From Mactromeris polynyma (taxonomy: Eukaryota > Mollusca > Bivalvia > Venerida > Mactridae), in contig JASFXZ010000037.1 in the NCBI GenBank assembly GCA_032209605.1, positions 3,844,001-3,908,000 on the forward strand: a DNA stretch of 64,000 bases, written 5' to 3'. The notes beneath the pieces are model-generated. The model made no database searches, was not told the origin of the DNA, and saw only the letters and a list, made by a program, of their open reading frames with translations. The translations under genes and the position numbers were made by a program. Shown here piece by piece: positions 20,961 through 32,597 of this stretch. The first letter of the stretch is position 1. Each line of letters opens with the position of its first letter.

Positions 20961-21819
20961 CTTGTAAACAATTCTAAAGATTGTAAAGAGTAGTTTTCCA
21001 GTGATCTGATTTACATGTACATGAATTTAAATCTGCGTTTTATCGTTGACAATTTGATAGCGTTTCTGATGATTGCATTGAATTATGTTCATCTGATATT
21101 TCTCTTACAATTTTACAGGAACATTTCAATAGTTGGTAATTTATCAAAAATGATAAATTGCCGCAAGCACATTTAATAAGGCAACGAAGAATGTAAATTC
21201 ATTTCGTAGAATAGAACAGTTTATAAAACAATCTCGTTTTGATCGATACATTTTAATCATGCGCAAATGAAAGTTACTGTTCAACAATTTCCCAGAATTT
21301 AAAACAAAAAGGTAAGCTGTCTAAATAATAGATGGATGTAACATTGCGAACAAACAAAGGCTACCGATAAGGTCATCAGAACATACATGAGTGTAATCAA
21401 ATCAGAGTATGAGAAATGTCGCATACTTTTTTATGACAGTATTCCTTATGCATCGATTATACGAATACGACCTGGAGACACACTTTTCACATGACAACTG
21501 ATAGTATAAATACATAAAATCGTTTTTAGGATGTGTGCGCTCTTCGAATGTAACTTCTCAACAAATGTCAAAATTGTCATTGAACAGACAGATCATATCC
21601 AGATCATGTCTGACATCCAGAACTAATGTGTAAGTAAGCATACCATTTACAGGCAACGAACCATGAGTTTTGGGTCAGGGTCTTGCAGGAAACGGTTGGT
21701 ATGTTATTGTTACATTCACGTGTCATATATAAGGAGACGTATATATGCCATTCTTGCCTATACACATCCCTCTGGTATTAATAATACCATATCATTATTT
21801 GCGGATGAAGCAAGGGAAC
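20961..21819. other. Intergenic, no feature seen
   Basis: AT-rich. A small hairpin 'aatttatca..tgataaatt' lies at about 21139-21160. No gene evidence. Confidence 0.45.
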
Positions 21820-21886
21820 AAGTTGGTTAAGTTGTTGCAGGGAAAGGCATATTCGCAAGACAATGCCTCTCCACACAGATCCCTTG
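21820..21886 (-). mobile_element. R3 family, truncated copy 4
   Basis: The reverse complement carries 'ggagaggcattgtcttgcg' and 'ccctgcaacaactt', matching the R3 3' end. It runs into a two-copy 36-bp repeat. Confidence 0.5.
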
Positions 21887-21946
21887 GAAACATCAGCATA
21901 CAAAAACACTACAGATCCCTTGGAAACATCAGCATACAAAAACACT
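21875..21946. repeat. 36-bp tandem duplication, 2 copies
   Basis: 'Acagatcccttggaaacatc' and the following 16 bases are repeated exactly at 21875 and 21911. Confidence 0.9.
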
Positions 21947-22059
21947 AGGAGACGAGAAGGTGTACGGGCAAACATTTATGTTGATGGAGCGATATGCTGG
22001 TACATATTATATGCGGAAGCACACGGCCTCTACACCTCTCAATCTGCCAATGGATGATG

Positions 22060-22222
22060 CAAAAAGAGAAGGAATAAGTTGCTACAGGGAATGCCACTTG
22101 CAGACCTCCGCGAAAACAACAAATCATAAAACATAAGGCACTTGATGAGGTAACAAGGGTACATTTGTTAGGGAACTGAGGCGCACGGAATGGCCTGGCA
22201 GACATAAGGAATAACTATGAGA
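22060..22222 (-). mobile_element. R3 family, copy 5
   Basis: Reverse-complement landmarks 'ttattccttatgtctgccag', 'gccattccgtgcgcctca', 'ggaggtctgcaa' and 'ccctgtagcaacttattcc' follow the R3 order. It lacks the C-run part. Confidence 0.6.
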
Positions 22223-22509
22223 AATAGTTATAATAGAAACAATTAGAAGTATTTGAATTGTCACCGTCCGTTTAGAAGCATTTCTGTTCTAAAACACACA
22301 ACTCCGGAATGGACAAATGTGGAATAAAACTGTCAATATAAATGATAAAAATAACACAACGAATATCATGAAAGTAACATTTGTGTTAAGTTATTCATGT
22401 ACAAACAACCCTCACATTTAAAAGACCTGCAGATGGTAAAACTCAATTGCTGACAACATTATACAAACACCCGAATGTAAGCGCCAACAGTCATGTATTG
22501 TCATGTTAT

Positions 22510-22735
22510 TCCATCCACCCCCCCCCCCCTTTCACTGTCCAGTTTGATTCTCCTACATATTCCTTATGGTCAGCCAGGCCATTCCTTACGCCACTATTCA
22601 TTAACGTATGTACCCTTTAACCTCCTCAAGTGCCTTTTGTTTTATAGATTGTTGTTTTCCTGGAGGTCCATGTGAGGAGGCACTGTCTTATGTATGTGGC
22701 GTTCCCTGTAGCTACTTATTCTCTCTCTTTCATAC
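22510..22735 (+). mobile_element. R3 family, copy 6
   Basis: Begins near 'ccatccacccccccccccc' and continues with 'ccttatggtcagccaggcc', 'cctcctcaagtgcc' and 'ccctgtagctacttattc'. It is only about 290 bp from, and inverted relative to, the copy at 22060-22222. Confidence 0.65.
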
Positions 22736-23374
22736 CTGCCTGAGACGATATGTAATTCATTGTCTTGAAGTCGGTTCCACCAACCAATCCCAAATTGTTT
22801 CATTAATTTGTTCTAATTCAATGACTTTTAGCCATGGTGTACATTTAATGTTCAACCACGGCATGTAATGGTGTAATAAAACAATCATTGTAAGTCAGGG
22901 AATTGTTTGATTGTTGTGGTTCGAGATGGCTGGCCACAAACAAGTTCAACAGACAGAAAATGATATCTATGGATATTTTAACCTTGGCAGTATGGAACGA
23001 ATAAGTTCAACTAGATATAATAACTCAATTGACAAAACCAGTCTGTCTGTGATTCTATGAGCAACAAATTATTATCCATATAAGGCGTATACACGCTTTG
23101 TATATACTATAAAACAATCAATATTTCCTGATTGACATTACATCAAACACAAGGGCATTTGATAGCTCTTTACAAATGAATTAAGAGTCGAACAGGGCAT
23201 GTTCCAGACAATGTGTTCAGTCGGAAAATTAATATCATGTAATTTCATGCATTTACTTGTACATGTCATATTTCATGATGCAACCAGTTAAGTATATCAT
23301 ACATAAATATTTTGATTAAAAACAACGCCTAATCAACAATTAACAATTCTATTATAATCCAGACGAACATGAAA
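22736..23374. other. Intergenic, no feature seen
   Basis: AT-rich linker without recognised coding or structural signal. Confidence 0.5.
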
Positions 23375-23602
23375 TGAGCGCTGCTATGGGACTTACAACC
23401 TCTTTTGTAAGTGACGTCATTTCAAGATAACGCCACATGTGATGTCACTATTTGCAAACAGGAAACAATATGTACTCCATTTAGTCACTTCGTTTTCATA
23501 TTGCCATATGGGGCAAATGTTGCTTACTGTCAGTATATGGTGACGTTATCTGGAAATGACGTCACTTAAAGAAGAGGATGGAACTCGTACAGCGGCGCTC
23601 AA
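23375..23602. mobile_element. MITE with CRE palindromes, copy 1
   Basis: Ends are inverted: 'tgagcgctgctatgggac' at the left and 'gtacagcggcgctca' at the right. Both TIRs continue into 'aagtgacgtcatttc' (23408-23422 and its inverse near 23555-23570), so each TIR contains TGACGTCA. The middle is 'ttgccatatggggcaaat'. A larger second copy lies at 62.56-63.14 kb. Non-autonomous, 228 bp. Confidence 0.8.
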
Positions 23603-24901
23603 ATGTTAAAATATACCTCAACGTATAGATAAGAAATGGGAACAAGTCTTGCAATCATCATAAAGCCTTAGATGAGATTGCTATGCGAAATAACCATAAG
23701 CATTTTCTAATTAATTTCTGCCGTATCACAAGAAGTGCTGTAGAGCATAAATGACATTAATAACAATCCTACGGGTGTGATAAATTAGGAGAAACGATTC
23801 ATGAATAATACAAAGGAATGCAGATCCTTTACTGTTGATTGTAATACATATGTCAAGCAAAGAAAGTTAGCGACAATACTACAATAAGAAACATACATTG
23901 ATGAACAAAAAGTTTTCAGTCGCCTTACTGACCAATTTACAAATGTTTGAACGATTGCTTGCCACAAGGTCATCAAACAGACATAATGTCAGAATCCCAT
24001 TCTATGTTATTCATTAGGACTCATACTACATATTGGCGGAAATAAATCAAATATGCAATAGATCCGTTATTTTCACAAACAAGCGCATTACGACCCTACC
24101 TAGCACAATATACCCACACATAATTATTCACTAAGATATACAATGATTAATTTTGTTTCAACATCGAAACTACACTTCTCAGCAAATCGCAGTTATTTTA
24201 TATCAACACCTAAGCACATAAAGATACCAATAAAGAGTCAAGCCTGTATCAAGCATACTTAAGCGACTTGAAAAAAACTCATTAACTTAAAATTGGGAAT
24301 ACAAAACTGATCAGCCTATTATGGGTAAATACTCTGTCATTCAATTTCATGCTATATACGGTTTGGTACACGAGATATATCTGCATTTAGATACTCATTT
24401 ATTCTCCAAAATCCCGAAGTTTGAACAACTTTGGAACAATCTTTTTTACAGAAAGGCTAGTTCGTATTATCATGAACACTTCTACTGAAAATAGAATCCG
24501 GTATTTGTTCTCAGACAAAACTTTTTGACTCTCCTATTGTTATATAATTTTATAGTTTTTAGGATGAACTGACGAACAATTCCCTATAATAGTAGCATGT
24601 ATCATTGGCAGATAATACAATATATTTCACAAAAACAATCCACTTTTCTATTTCAAGTCTAAAATAATTCAGTTTTACGTCCATGGAAATCGATCTTTTA
24701 GTCACAAGATCAATAGCTGCACATAGTTGACATGTTTATCAAAACGATCTGATAATTAGAACACTGGAACACCTGATGTACTACTTAGCAAACGTGACAA
24801 AATGTGACAAAAATTGCAAATATGACTTTGATGGTTATTTAGCGGTTGTATTATTAAATAGCTTTAGGAAGATCTCCTATATAAAACTAGGTGAGAACAT
24901 T
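23603..24901. other. Intergenic, no feature seen
   Basis: AT-rich sequence of 1.3 kb with many stops in all frames. No repeat recognised. Confidence 0.5.
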
Positions 24902-25194
24902 AATATACGTTGGTCTAGTTACATATGCTAATACTCGGTAGGTGGCGCACAATATACGTTGGTCTAGTTACATATGCTAATACTCGGTAGGTGGCGCACA
25001 ATATACGTTGGTCTAGTTACATATGCTAATACTCGGTAGGTGGCGCACAATATACGTGGTCTAGTTACATATGCTAATACTCGGTAGGTGGCGCACTATA
25101 TACGTTGGTCTAGTTACATATGCTAATACTCGGTAGGTGGCGCACAATATACGTTGGTCTAGTTACATATGCTAATACTCGGTAGGTGGCGCAC
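24902..25194. repeat. 49-bp minisatellite, 6 copies
   Basis: The unit is 'aatatacgttggtctagtta' followed by 'catatgctaatactcggt' and 'aggtggcgcac'. One copy lacks a T (48 bp). Units are otherwise nearly identical, so the array is young. Confidence 0.97.
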
Positions 25195-26062
25195 AATGTT
25201 TCAGGTCGGCACAGTTGTTTCAACAACAGAGCATTTTATTTGTTTTGATTTGTACATGGTACATCGTCATAAAATAACATACTAAGTACAAATATACAAT
25301 ACATCACATGAGAACATGAAACGAACGGAAGAGAAAAAGAAAACAGGGGGATTACAACAAGTTTTAGAGGACAAACACATCATATGACGTTATTAAAGAG
25401 AAAAGAGAAAATGTGAAAAAATGGCAAATATTGTTTGAAGGTACCAATCGAATTATGGTCATGTTAAAGATCGTTGTTTTAAAACATATATTACAAACTC
25501 CAAGACATCACACAATATTGGGAGAACATTAGGCGACCGGTTCGAACCGTACATTTTAAGTTTATTTCCACAACCAATCAAGTCATCAAGAGTACAAACA
25601 TCTGTTGAATGAAATATTCATGTTTTTAGTTGCTGATAGTTTTCTTTATTACTTTTCGTTCCCTCTTATAAGAATACATAGTGGAATATGTTGACTCCAT
25701 CAAAGTTACACAGCTACTTAATGACTCACAAACTCAGCACTAGCGGATCCAAGGGGGGTTGCAACAAACTTTCCCAACCTTACATGTATGTCCGAGTAAA
25801 AATACGAACATATACAGAGATCTTCAATTATACGATTTTCAAATCAGCGATTCTGATGTAGTGCATTGCATTTTTTTAAGGCTTAAGCAAAACCAAAAAG
25901 TTACGCCCCGCTATGTATAATTACATTCTACATTCTTTCCCATTCACATTATTGGTCTACAAATCATTCAATATTGCGTCAACACTCCTAAGGCTTTACA
26001 TTAATATTGGTTTTGCAATATTTCTCCTCTGATGGTACTCATGACGGACGGAGACACTCTGA
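25195..26062. other. Intergenic, possibly LINE-like 3' end on minus strand
   Basis: On the minus strand 'caaataaaatgctctgttg' near 25235 gives a polyadenylation-type signal, but no matching coding frame could be joined to it confidently. Otherwise nothing recognised. Confidence 0.3.
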
Positions 26063-26325
26063 CTAGTGTACACAAAGCTTGTCAATTTGTCGACTATTAC
26101 TTGGTTGACATATCGGTTCAATTTTTTCCCTGGCTACCAAATTTGATTACGAGATCCATTTCCTTCAATTTTCATGTTCATTACTTCTATAAGAGCCCTT
26201 CTATATACCACTTGCTGTGTGATGTTGTTGCCATATGTGTCTTTGTTAACTACAATGGCGCCATGTTGTAGTTGTTTTATCACATATTGATAATCTTCCG
26301 CGTTTTGAATACTGTATTTGTAGGG
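26063..26325 (-). pseudogene. Possible frameshifted coding fragment, unknown family
   Basis: A 63-codon stop-free frame runs from 26325 down to 26137 and ends in TAG (26134-26136). It reads like ordinary protein rather than low-complexity sequence (for example QLQHGAIVVNKDTYGNNI, then RRALIEVMNMKIEG). From about 26150 another minus-strand frame continues with similarly protein-like content (LVAREKIEPICQ) to a TAG at 26063. A single base change in length would join the two. There is no upstream ATG in the first frame (a TGA lies at 26326-26328), so this could be an exon, a pseudogene or part of a decayed retroelement. No known family was recognised, and chance is not excluded. Confidence 0.3.
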
Positions 26326-26549
26326 TCATCAACACATTTAACCCAACAAACCGAAGTGCTATTTATTGATCAGTTGGAGAATACTTTAATATAAACATAA
26401 TAAGCACAGAACATTGGTCCTGTTGAGGTTGTTTTATTTCCCGCATGAAATATAAAAATGACAAAAGGCATGCATGTAAATGCAACACTGAAGTATTTGC
26501 TGTTAGGTATGGACCTCATTCTTAATAAATGAAGGAGAATGAAGGAGAA

Positions 26550-26847
26550 ACAAGAAATATCTTGAAAAAGATGGTCGGCGCAATTTGAAGGGTGAGATTT
26601 GTTGCACAGCATAAACAGTTGCCGAGATGTTATGATTGCTAGTCACTCTAGATCCAAAATGGATTTAATTAAATTCACCGAAATTTAGTGGAGTTCGGTA
26701 AGGTAACGTACCCTTTATCGAAATGTTAACCAATTCGCGTCAATGTTACAAACGTTGTTCGGTTGAAGAGAGATTGCATTGGTGGTTATCGTAAGATTTG
26801 ATTGGTTTACACAACATTGATATGCAAAAAAATGATGGGCCGAAACA
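26550..26847 (+). mobile_element. R1 family, copy 3
   Basis: Carries R1 landmarks 'gaaatatcttgaaaaagatg', 'gatccaaaatgg', 'aaccaattcgcgtcaatgt' and 'gtaagatttgattggttt'. The right end is shortened to 'atgatgggccgaaac'. Confidence 0.75.
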
Positions 26848-26966
26848 TGGGCATGACAATTTACATTATACACTTCATAGTATAAGTTGAAATATTTATC
26901 TATCGCTTTGTCTAAACACAGATCTGTTACTATCAGAGGAATAGTTTCAGATATATATCGATATTA

Positions 26967-27231
26967 CAGGGGCCGTGCTCACAAACATTTAAAGACTGAA
27001 TCTCAAACTTAGACATTAAATTGGTACATCTTCATTTTACTCCTACATTGTTATTACAGAATAAATGTTGATAAAACTTGGCTGAAGTGTAGCGTGAGTA
27101 ATAAGAAACATTCATACAAAATTTCATCTGTTTAGATATGATGAAAACGAAACACTGGTAAATTTAAAGTTTGCACATTTAAAGTTTGAGTCTGAGTTTC
27201 AGTCTTAAAATGTTTGTGAATACGGCCCCAG
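26967..27231. mobile_element. CAGGGGCCgT MITE, copy 1
   Basis: The left 'caggggccgtgctcacaaac' and inverted right 'tgtttgtgaatacggcccc' ends define TIRs that continue inward ('aagactgaatctc' against 'aagactgaaactc'). It is 265 bp with no coding frame. A second copy is at 36804-37060. CAGGGGCC-type ends are seen in some hAT and Harbinger MITEs; flanks do not settle the class. Confidence 0.75.
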
Positions 27232-27239
27232 ATCTTTTA

Positions 27240-27925
27240 TTTGAGGGGTCAACTTTCAAAATATCTCGGTAAAATATATATTGCGCGTTTACTTGTGTAT
27301 AATGTGTGTGTACAATGTATAATGTGTATTTGGTCTATTAGCTATATTGGTGTATTTTAGTGGCATTGTGTGTCTATGCTTTCTAGACTACGGACAACTA
27401 CGAACTGTATCTGTGCCTTTGCTTTTTCATTCATTTGTTATCCCTTAGTGTGTTTGCACCTTTTGTATCTTCCCAGTATGACGTAACCTAGTTTTGCTGT
27501 TTTAACACCATTCAATATTACTATTGCTGGTACTTTGTTTGAAAAGTATAATATGTCAATAAGTGTAAGCCTTGCTAATGTTTATGTATGTGTCTTTTAG
27601 TTTTATGTATGCTATGTGTCTTTTTAACGTTTGACTTATCAGTGTATTAACCAATCCTTTACTGTTTTAACATTCTATTTATTTAATATTTATTTGATAT
27701 TAAAACTGTATTGCTTGTAGACTTGTTCAAACACACCAAGTGTCAATATGTGTATTCTCTGCTTCTGTCTTTATTTCTATCTTCAGCAGCTGTTTTATGC
27801 TATGTTTTCTTTATACTATATGTTACTACGTAGTCGGTTGTAAAAGCTCTATATCTGAGCTTATGTTATTTGTTAAAATGTATTGCCGACTTTAAATAAA
27901 GTTTATTGTATTGTATTGTTTTAAC
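27240..27925 (+). mobile_element. Probable LINE 3' region with terminal microsatellite
   Basis: The stretch ends 'gccgactttaaataaag', then '(ttgta)n'-like 'tttattgtattgtattg', a pattern typical of LINE 3' ends with AATAAA and a short tandem tail. T-rich non-coding sequence precedes it. No reverse-transcriptase frame is retained, so only the 3' UTR is inferred. A host-gene 3' UTR is an alternative. Confidence 0.45.
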
Positions 27926-28617
27926 AAATAACTGCATTTAACTGAAATTCAGAATAAACTAGATATTAGATACTACCGATTGTTAATTAAATGAATCATG
28001 AATAATGCCTTGGACAAAGATATTAAAAAGCAGGATGAAATCGTTTGCTCTAGTGTGTACATTCAATAACAACTTGGAATCAATTTACAATATTACATTA
28101 TAAGTTTCGAGCAATTCCAAACAATCGTTCCAAAGTCATTCCATATTCATAATAATTAGACCAAGCCTGGAATTGGCTGCTTCTAGGATTTTAGTGTTTT
28201 TTGAAAACAGCCAAAAATGTTAGTCTTTCTGAACTACAAATGATTTCAAAAAGCAAAAATTATTTCAAATCCTCACCTTTTGTTTTACAATTCTTAAACA
28301 TCAGCATTGAATATATTGCTGTAAAGACGAAGAAAGCGATAGATAATGAATGCACCAAACTGAATTAAGTTTGCAATAATGATAGAAGAAAATAATGTGC
28401 TTATCCATTTGCTCAAAGACATAATTATGTTTCAAGAAAGGAGCTATTTCAGATAAATGTACACGACTTTTTATCCTGTTGTTGTAAAATCATTTAAAAG
28501 GAATCATAAAATCTCCGTCAAATGCCTCCGTGAAAGTTAAGTAAGAGGACATAGAAGAATGTCTACACGTTTTAGAAAAAGGAATAAACCAAAGCAAAGG
28601 CTAACGTAGTGTACTGA
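27926..28617. other. Intergenic, no feature seen
   Basis: AT-rich linker ending at the 58-bp array. Confidence 0.5.
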
Positions 28618-30772
28618 AACCATGTCGCTGCTTCAGAATGGCAGTAAGATGTGTAAGATTAGCTGATGGTAGTTAAACCATGTCGCTGCTTCAGAATGGC
28701 AGTACGATGTGTAAGATTAGGTGATGGTAGTTAAACCATGTCGCTGCTTCAGAATGGCAGTAAGATGTGTAAGATTAGGTGATGGTAGTTAAACCATGTC
28801 GCTGCTTCAGAATGGCAGTAAGATGTGTAAGATTAGGTGATGGTAGTTAAACCATGTCGCTGCTTCAGAATGGCAGTAAGATGTGTAAGATTAGCTGATG
28901 GTAGTTAAACCATGTCGCTGCTTCAGAATGGCAGTAAGATGTGTAAGATTAGGTGATGGTAGTTAAACCATGTGGCTGCTTCAGAATGGCAGTAAGATGT
29001 GTAAGATTAGCTGATGGTAGTTAAACCATGTCGCTGCTTCAGAATGACAGTAAGATGTGTAAGATTAGCTGATGGTAGTTAAACCATGTCGCTGCTTCAG
29101 AATGGCAGTAAGATGTGTAAGATTAGCTGATGGTAGTTAAACCATGTGGCTGCTTCAGAATGGCAGTAAGATGTGTAAGATTAGCTGATGGTAGTTAAAC
29201 CATGTGGCTGCTTCAGAATGGCAGTAAGATGTGTAAGATTAGCTGATGGTAGTTAAACCATGTCGCTGCTTCAGAATGGCAGTAAGATGTGTGAGATTAG
29301 CTGATGGTAGTTAAACCATGTGGCTGCTTCAGAATGACAGTAAGATGTGTAAGATTAGGTGATGGAAGTTAAACCATGTCGCTGCTTCAGAATGACAGTA
29401 AGATGTGTAAGATCAGCTGATGGTAGTTAAACCATGTCGCTGCTTCAGAATGACAGTAAGATGTGTAAGATTAGCTGATGGTAGTTAAACCATGTGGCTG
29501 CTTCAGAATGACAGTAAGATGTGTAAGATCAGCTGATGGTAGTTAAACCATGTGGCTGCTTCAGAATGGCAGTAAGATGTGTAAGATTAGGTGATGGTAG
29601 TTAAACCAGGTCGCTGCTTCAGAATGACAGTAAGATGTGTAAGATCAGCTGATGGTAGTTAAACCATGTGGCTGCTTCAGAATGACAGTAAGATGTGTAA
29701 GATTAGGTGATGGTAGTTAAACCAGGTCGCTGCTTCAGAATGACAGTAAGATGTGTGAGATTAGCTGATGGTAGTTAAACCATGTCGCTGCTTCAGAATG
29801 GCAGTAAGATGTGTAAGATTAGCTGATGGTAGTTAAACCATGTCGCTGCTTCAGAATGGCAGTAAGATGTGTGAGATCAGCTGATGGTAGTTAAACCATG
29901 TGGCTGCTTCAGAATGACAGTAAGATGTGTAAGATTAGCTGATGGTAGTTAAACCATGTCGCTGCTTCAGAATGACAGTAAGATGTGTGAGATTATCTGA
30001 TGGTAGTTAAACCATGTCGCTGCTTCAGAATGACAGTAAGATGTGTAAGATTAGCTGATGGTAGTTAAACCATGTGGCTGCTTCAGAATGACAGTAAGAT
30101 GTGTAAGATTAGCTGATGGTAGTTAAACCATGTGGCTGCTTCAGAATGACAGTAAGATGTGTGAGATTAGGTGATGGTAGTTAAACCAGGTCGCTGCTTC
30201 AGAATGACAGTAAGATGTGTGAGATTAGCTGATGGTAGTTAAACCAGGTCGCTGCTTCAGAATGGCAGTAAGATGTGTAAGATTATCAGATGGTAGTTAA
30301 ACTATGTCGCTGCTTCAGAATGGCAGTAAGATTTGTAAGATCAGCTGATGGTAGTTAAACCATGTCGCTGCTTCAGAATGACAGTAAGATGTGTGAGATT
30401 ATCTGATGGTAGTTAAACCATGTCGCTGCTTCAGAATGACAGTAAGATGTGTAAGATTAGCTGATGGTAGTTAAACCATGTGGCTGCTTCAGAATGACAG
30501 TAAGATGTGTAAGATTAGCTGATGGTAGTTAAACCATGTGGCTGCTTCAGAATGACAGTAAGATGTGTGAGATTAGGTGATGGTAGTTAAACCAGGTCGC
30601 TGCTTCAGAATGACAGTAAGATGTGTGAGATTAGCTGATGGTAGTTAAACCAGGTCGCTGCTTCAGAATGGCAGTAAGATGTGTAAGATTATCAGATGGT
30701 AGTTAAACTATGTCGCTGCTTCAGAATGGCAGTAAGATTTGTAAGATCAGCTGATGGTAGTTAAACTATGTC
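28618..30772. repeat. 58-bp minisatellite, about 37 copies, with 7-unit higher-order duplication
   Basis: The unit is 'aaccatgtcgctgcttcaga' then 'atggcagtaagatgtgtaag' and 'attagctgatggtagtta'. Variant sites are tcg/tgg, ggca/gaca, gtaag/gtgag, tta/tca and agctg/aggtg/atctg. A block of seven units is repeated in order: markers 'gattatctga' at 29991 and 30397, and 'gattatcaga' at 30281 and 30687, are both 406 bp apart. The repeat stops inside 'aactatgtc'. Confidence 0.97.
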
Positions 30773-31950
30773 AATGGCACGTAATGATATACTTTCAGTT
30801 GATCGCAACTATTCACGCTGCCTGAAGTCAGTAAATGTTATTACTACCACAAAGTTTATTGAGACAATTCAATTAGTACCCGCTTTTTATATACAAAAAT
30901 ATTTCCCTTATATACTTAGTACATTTAAAAACGCACATTGTTTTACCAACTATGATTCTTTAAATTCCATTTTATTACTTTTGAAACTCGTTTTTGTATG
31001 AAAATACGTGTCGATTGTCATTCAATTTAGCTATCAAGTTGCATACACATGTAATATCATATCAATGTCTTTCTTGTATCCTAAAGTCAGTCAATGAAAA
31101 CTAAGAAATCCTACATTGTGCGTTTTTAAATGTACCAAGTATATATAGAACAAATTAGAGATCAGTAATCTTGTCTGGTCTAGTCAAACTAGGAAGAATC
31201 TAATCATAAGATAGCAAACAATTATTTTTCTGAACAACAGAACATGTTATGTTTTTCAAGCTATGTGTCTTCACATTCTGCCTCCCTTGATGATTTCAAT
31301 TTTTTTAGCTGCAGACAACTTTGATTCCTTTGCATTCAGCTGTGAATTCAAATATCACATCCAATGGAACTGCTCCTCCAGAATCACTTCAAGGTCATGT
31401 CAATTTCGTGTGAAAAATCTTAAAAACTTAAGGGCTTCGTTTGTCAACAAACAACAGTTACACAGACAGCTTTCATTAGTGAGAAAATATCCAGTTTCAT
31501 AATTGTCTAGGAGACTCTTGGCAATACTAACTTTTTTCGCCAGTTTTCAGAAGATTTCAGAAGAATATCATTTGTCAGGCTCTGCCCGATGATACAAACT
31601 AAGAGATAATTTGATTGGTCATATTCATCCAGCAGCTGACAATCAGTAGCGAGTCATGACAAAAAGTCACATGTTATGATCATCTCCATTTTTTACTAAT
31701 GCATTTAAAACCCCAATTGCAGAAACTCCGGTTTTGCTACAAACAATTTAAGACAGAAAAAATTCAGAGTTCATCGATAAATTACTGAGCCACATTACCA
31801 AAATTCAAAGCCAGTACAGGACAATTCAAATTTAAATAGAGGAGTGTTACGACTTAGAAACATTGCATCAATATTTTTCTTCTCTATGATACGAATGTAA
31901 AGGTGAGATCGAAACCACAGCCACGACAATTTTCACAAAGCAGGGTCTCC
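30773..31950. other. Intergenic containing a 30-bp inverted repeat pair
   Basis: Two chance-sized frames (77 and 79 codons) lie here. The only structure seen is the inverted pair 30911-30940 / 31114-31143, listed separately. Confidence 0.45.
30911..31143. repeat. Inverted repeat pair, possible small MITE
   Basis: 'Tatacttagtacatttaaaa' plus 'acgcacattg' at 30911-30940 is mirrored by 31114-31143 with two mismatches, about 173 bp apart. Size and spacing suit a MITE or a fold-back. No target duplication was identified. Confidence 0.6.
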
Positions 31951-32597
31951 CTACGGAGGTCCCTAAGCAGTCTACGCACGGAGGCCCCTAAGCTGTCTAC
32001 CAACGGAGGCCCCTAAGCTGTCTACCCAAGGAGGTCCCTAAGCTGTCTACCCACGGAGGCCCCTAAGCTGTCTACCCACGGAGGCCCCTAAGCTGTCTAC
32101 CCGCGGAGGTCCCTGAGCTGTCTACTCACGGAGGCCCCTAAGCTGTATACCCGCGGAGGTCCCTGAGTTGTCTACTCACGGAGGCCCCTAAGCTGTCTAC
32201 CCACGGAGGCCCCTAAGCTGTCTACCCACGGAGGTCCCTGAGTTGTCTACTCACGGAGGCCACTAAGCAGTCTACCCACTGAGGCCCCTAAGCCGTCTAC
32301 CCACGGAGGCCACTAAGCAGTCTACCCACGGAGGCCCCTAAGCAGTCGACCCACGGAGGCCCGTAAGCAGTCGACCCCATGGAGGCCCCTAAGCAGTCTA
32401 CCCACTGAGGCCCCTAAGCAGTCTACCCACGGAGGCCGCTAAGCAGTCTACGCACGGAGGCCCCTAAGCAGTCAACCCCATGGAGGCCCCTAAGCAGTCT
32501 ACCCACGGAGGCCCCTAAGTTGTATCCCCACGGAGGCCCCTAAGCTGTCTCCCTACGGAGGTCCCTAAGCGGTCTCCCCTCGGAGGTCCTTAAGCAA
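31951..32597. repeat. 25-bp GC-rich minisatellite, about 26 copies
   Basis: The unit is 'acggaggcccctaagctgtc' then 'taccc'. Variants include ggtccct, aagcagtc, actgagg and a few 26-bp units (gaccccatgg). It is clearly GC-richer than the AT-rich flanks and more diverged than most arrays here. Confidence 0.96.

Noticed and set aside
28618..30772. CRISPR-like array
   Set aside because: Regular repeats but no unique spacers; adjoining units are contiguous. The same holds for every other array in the window, and the DNA is eukaryotic.
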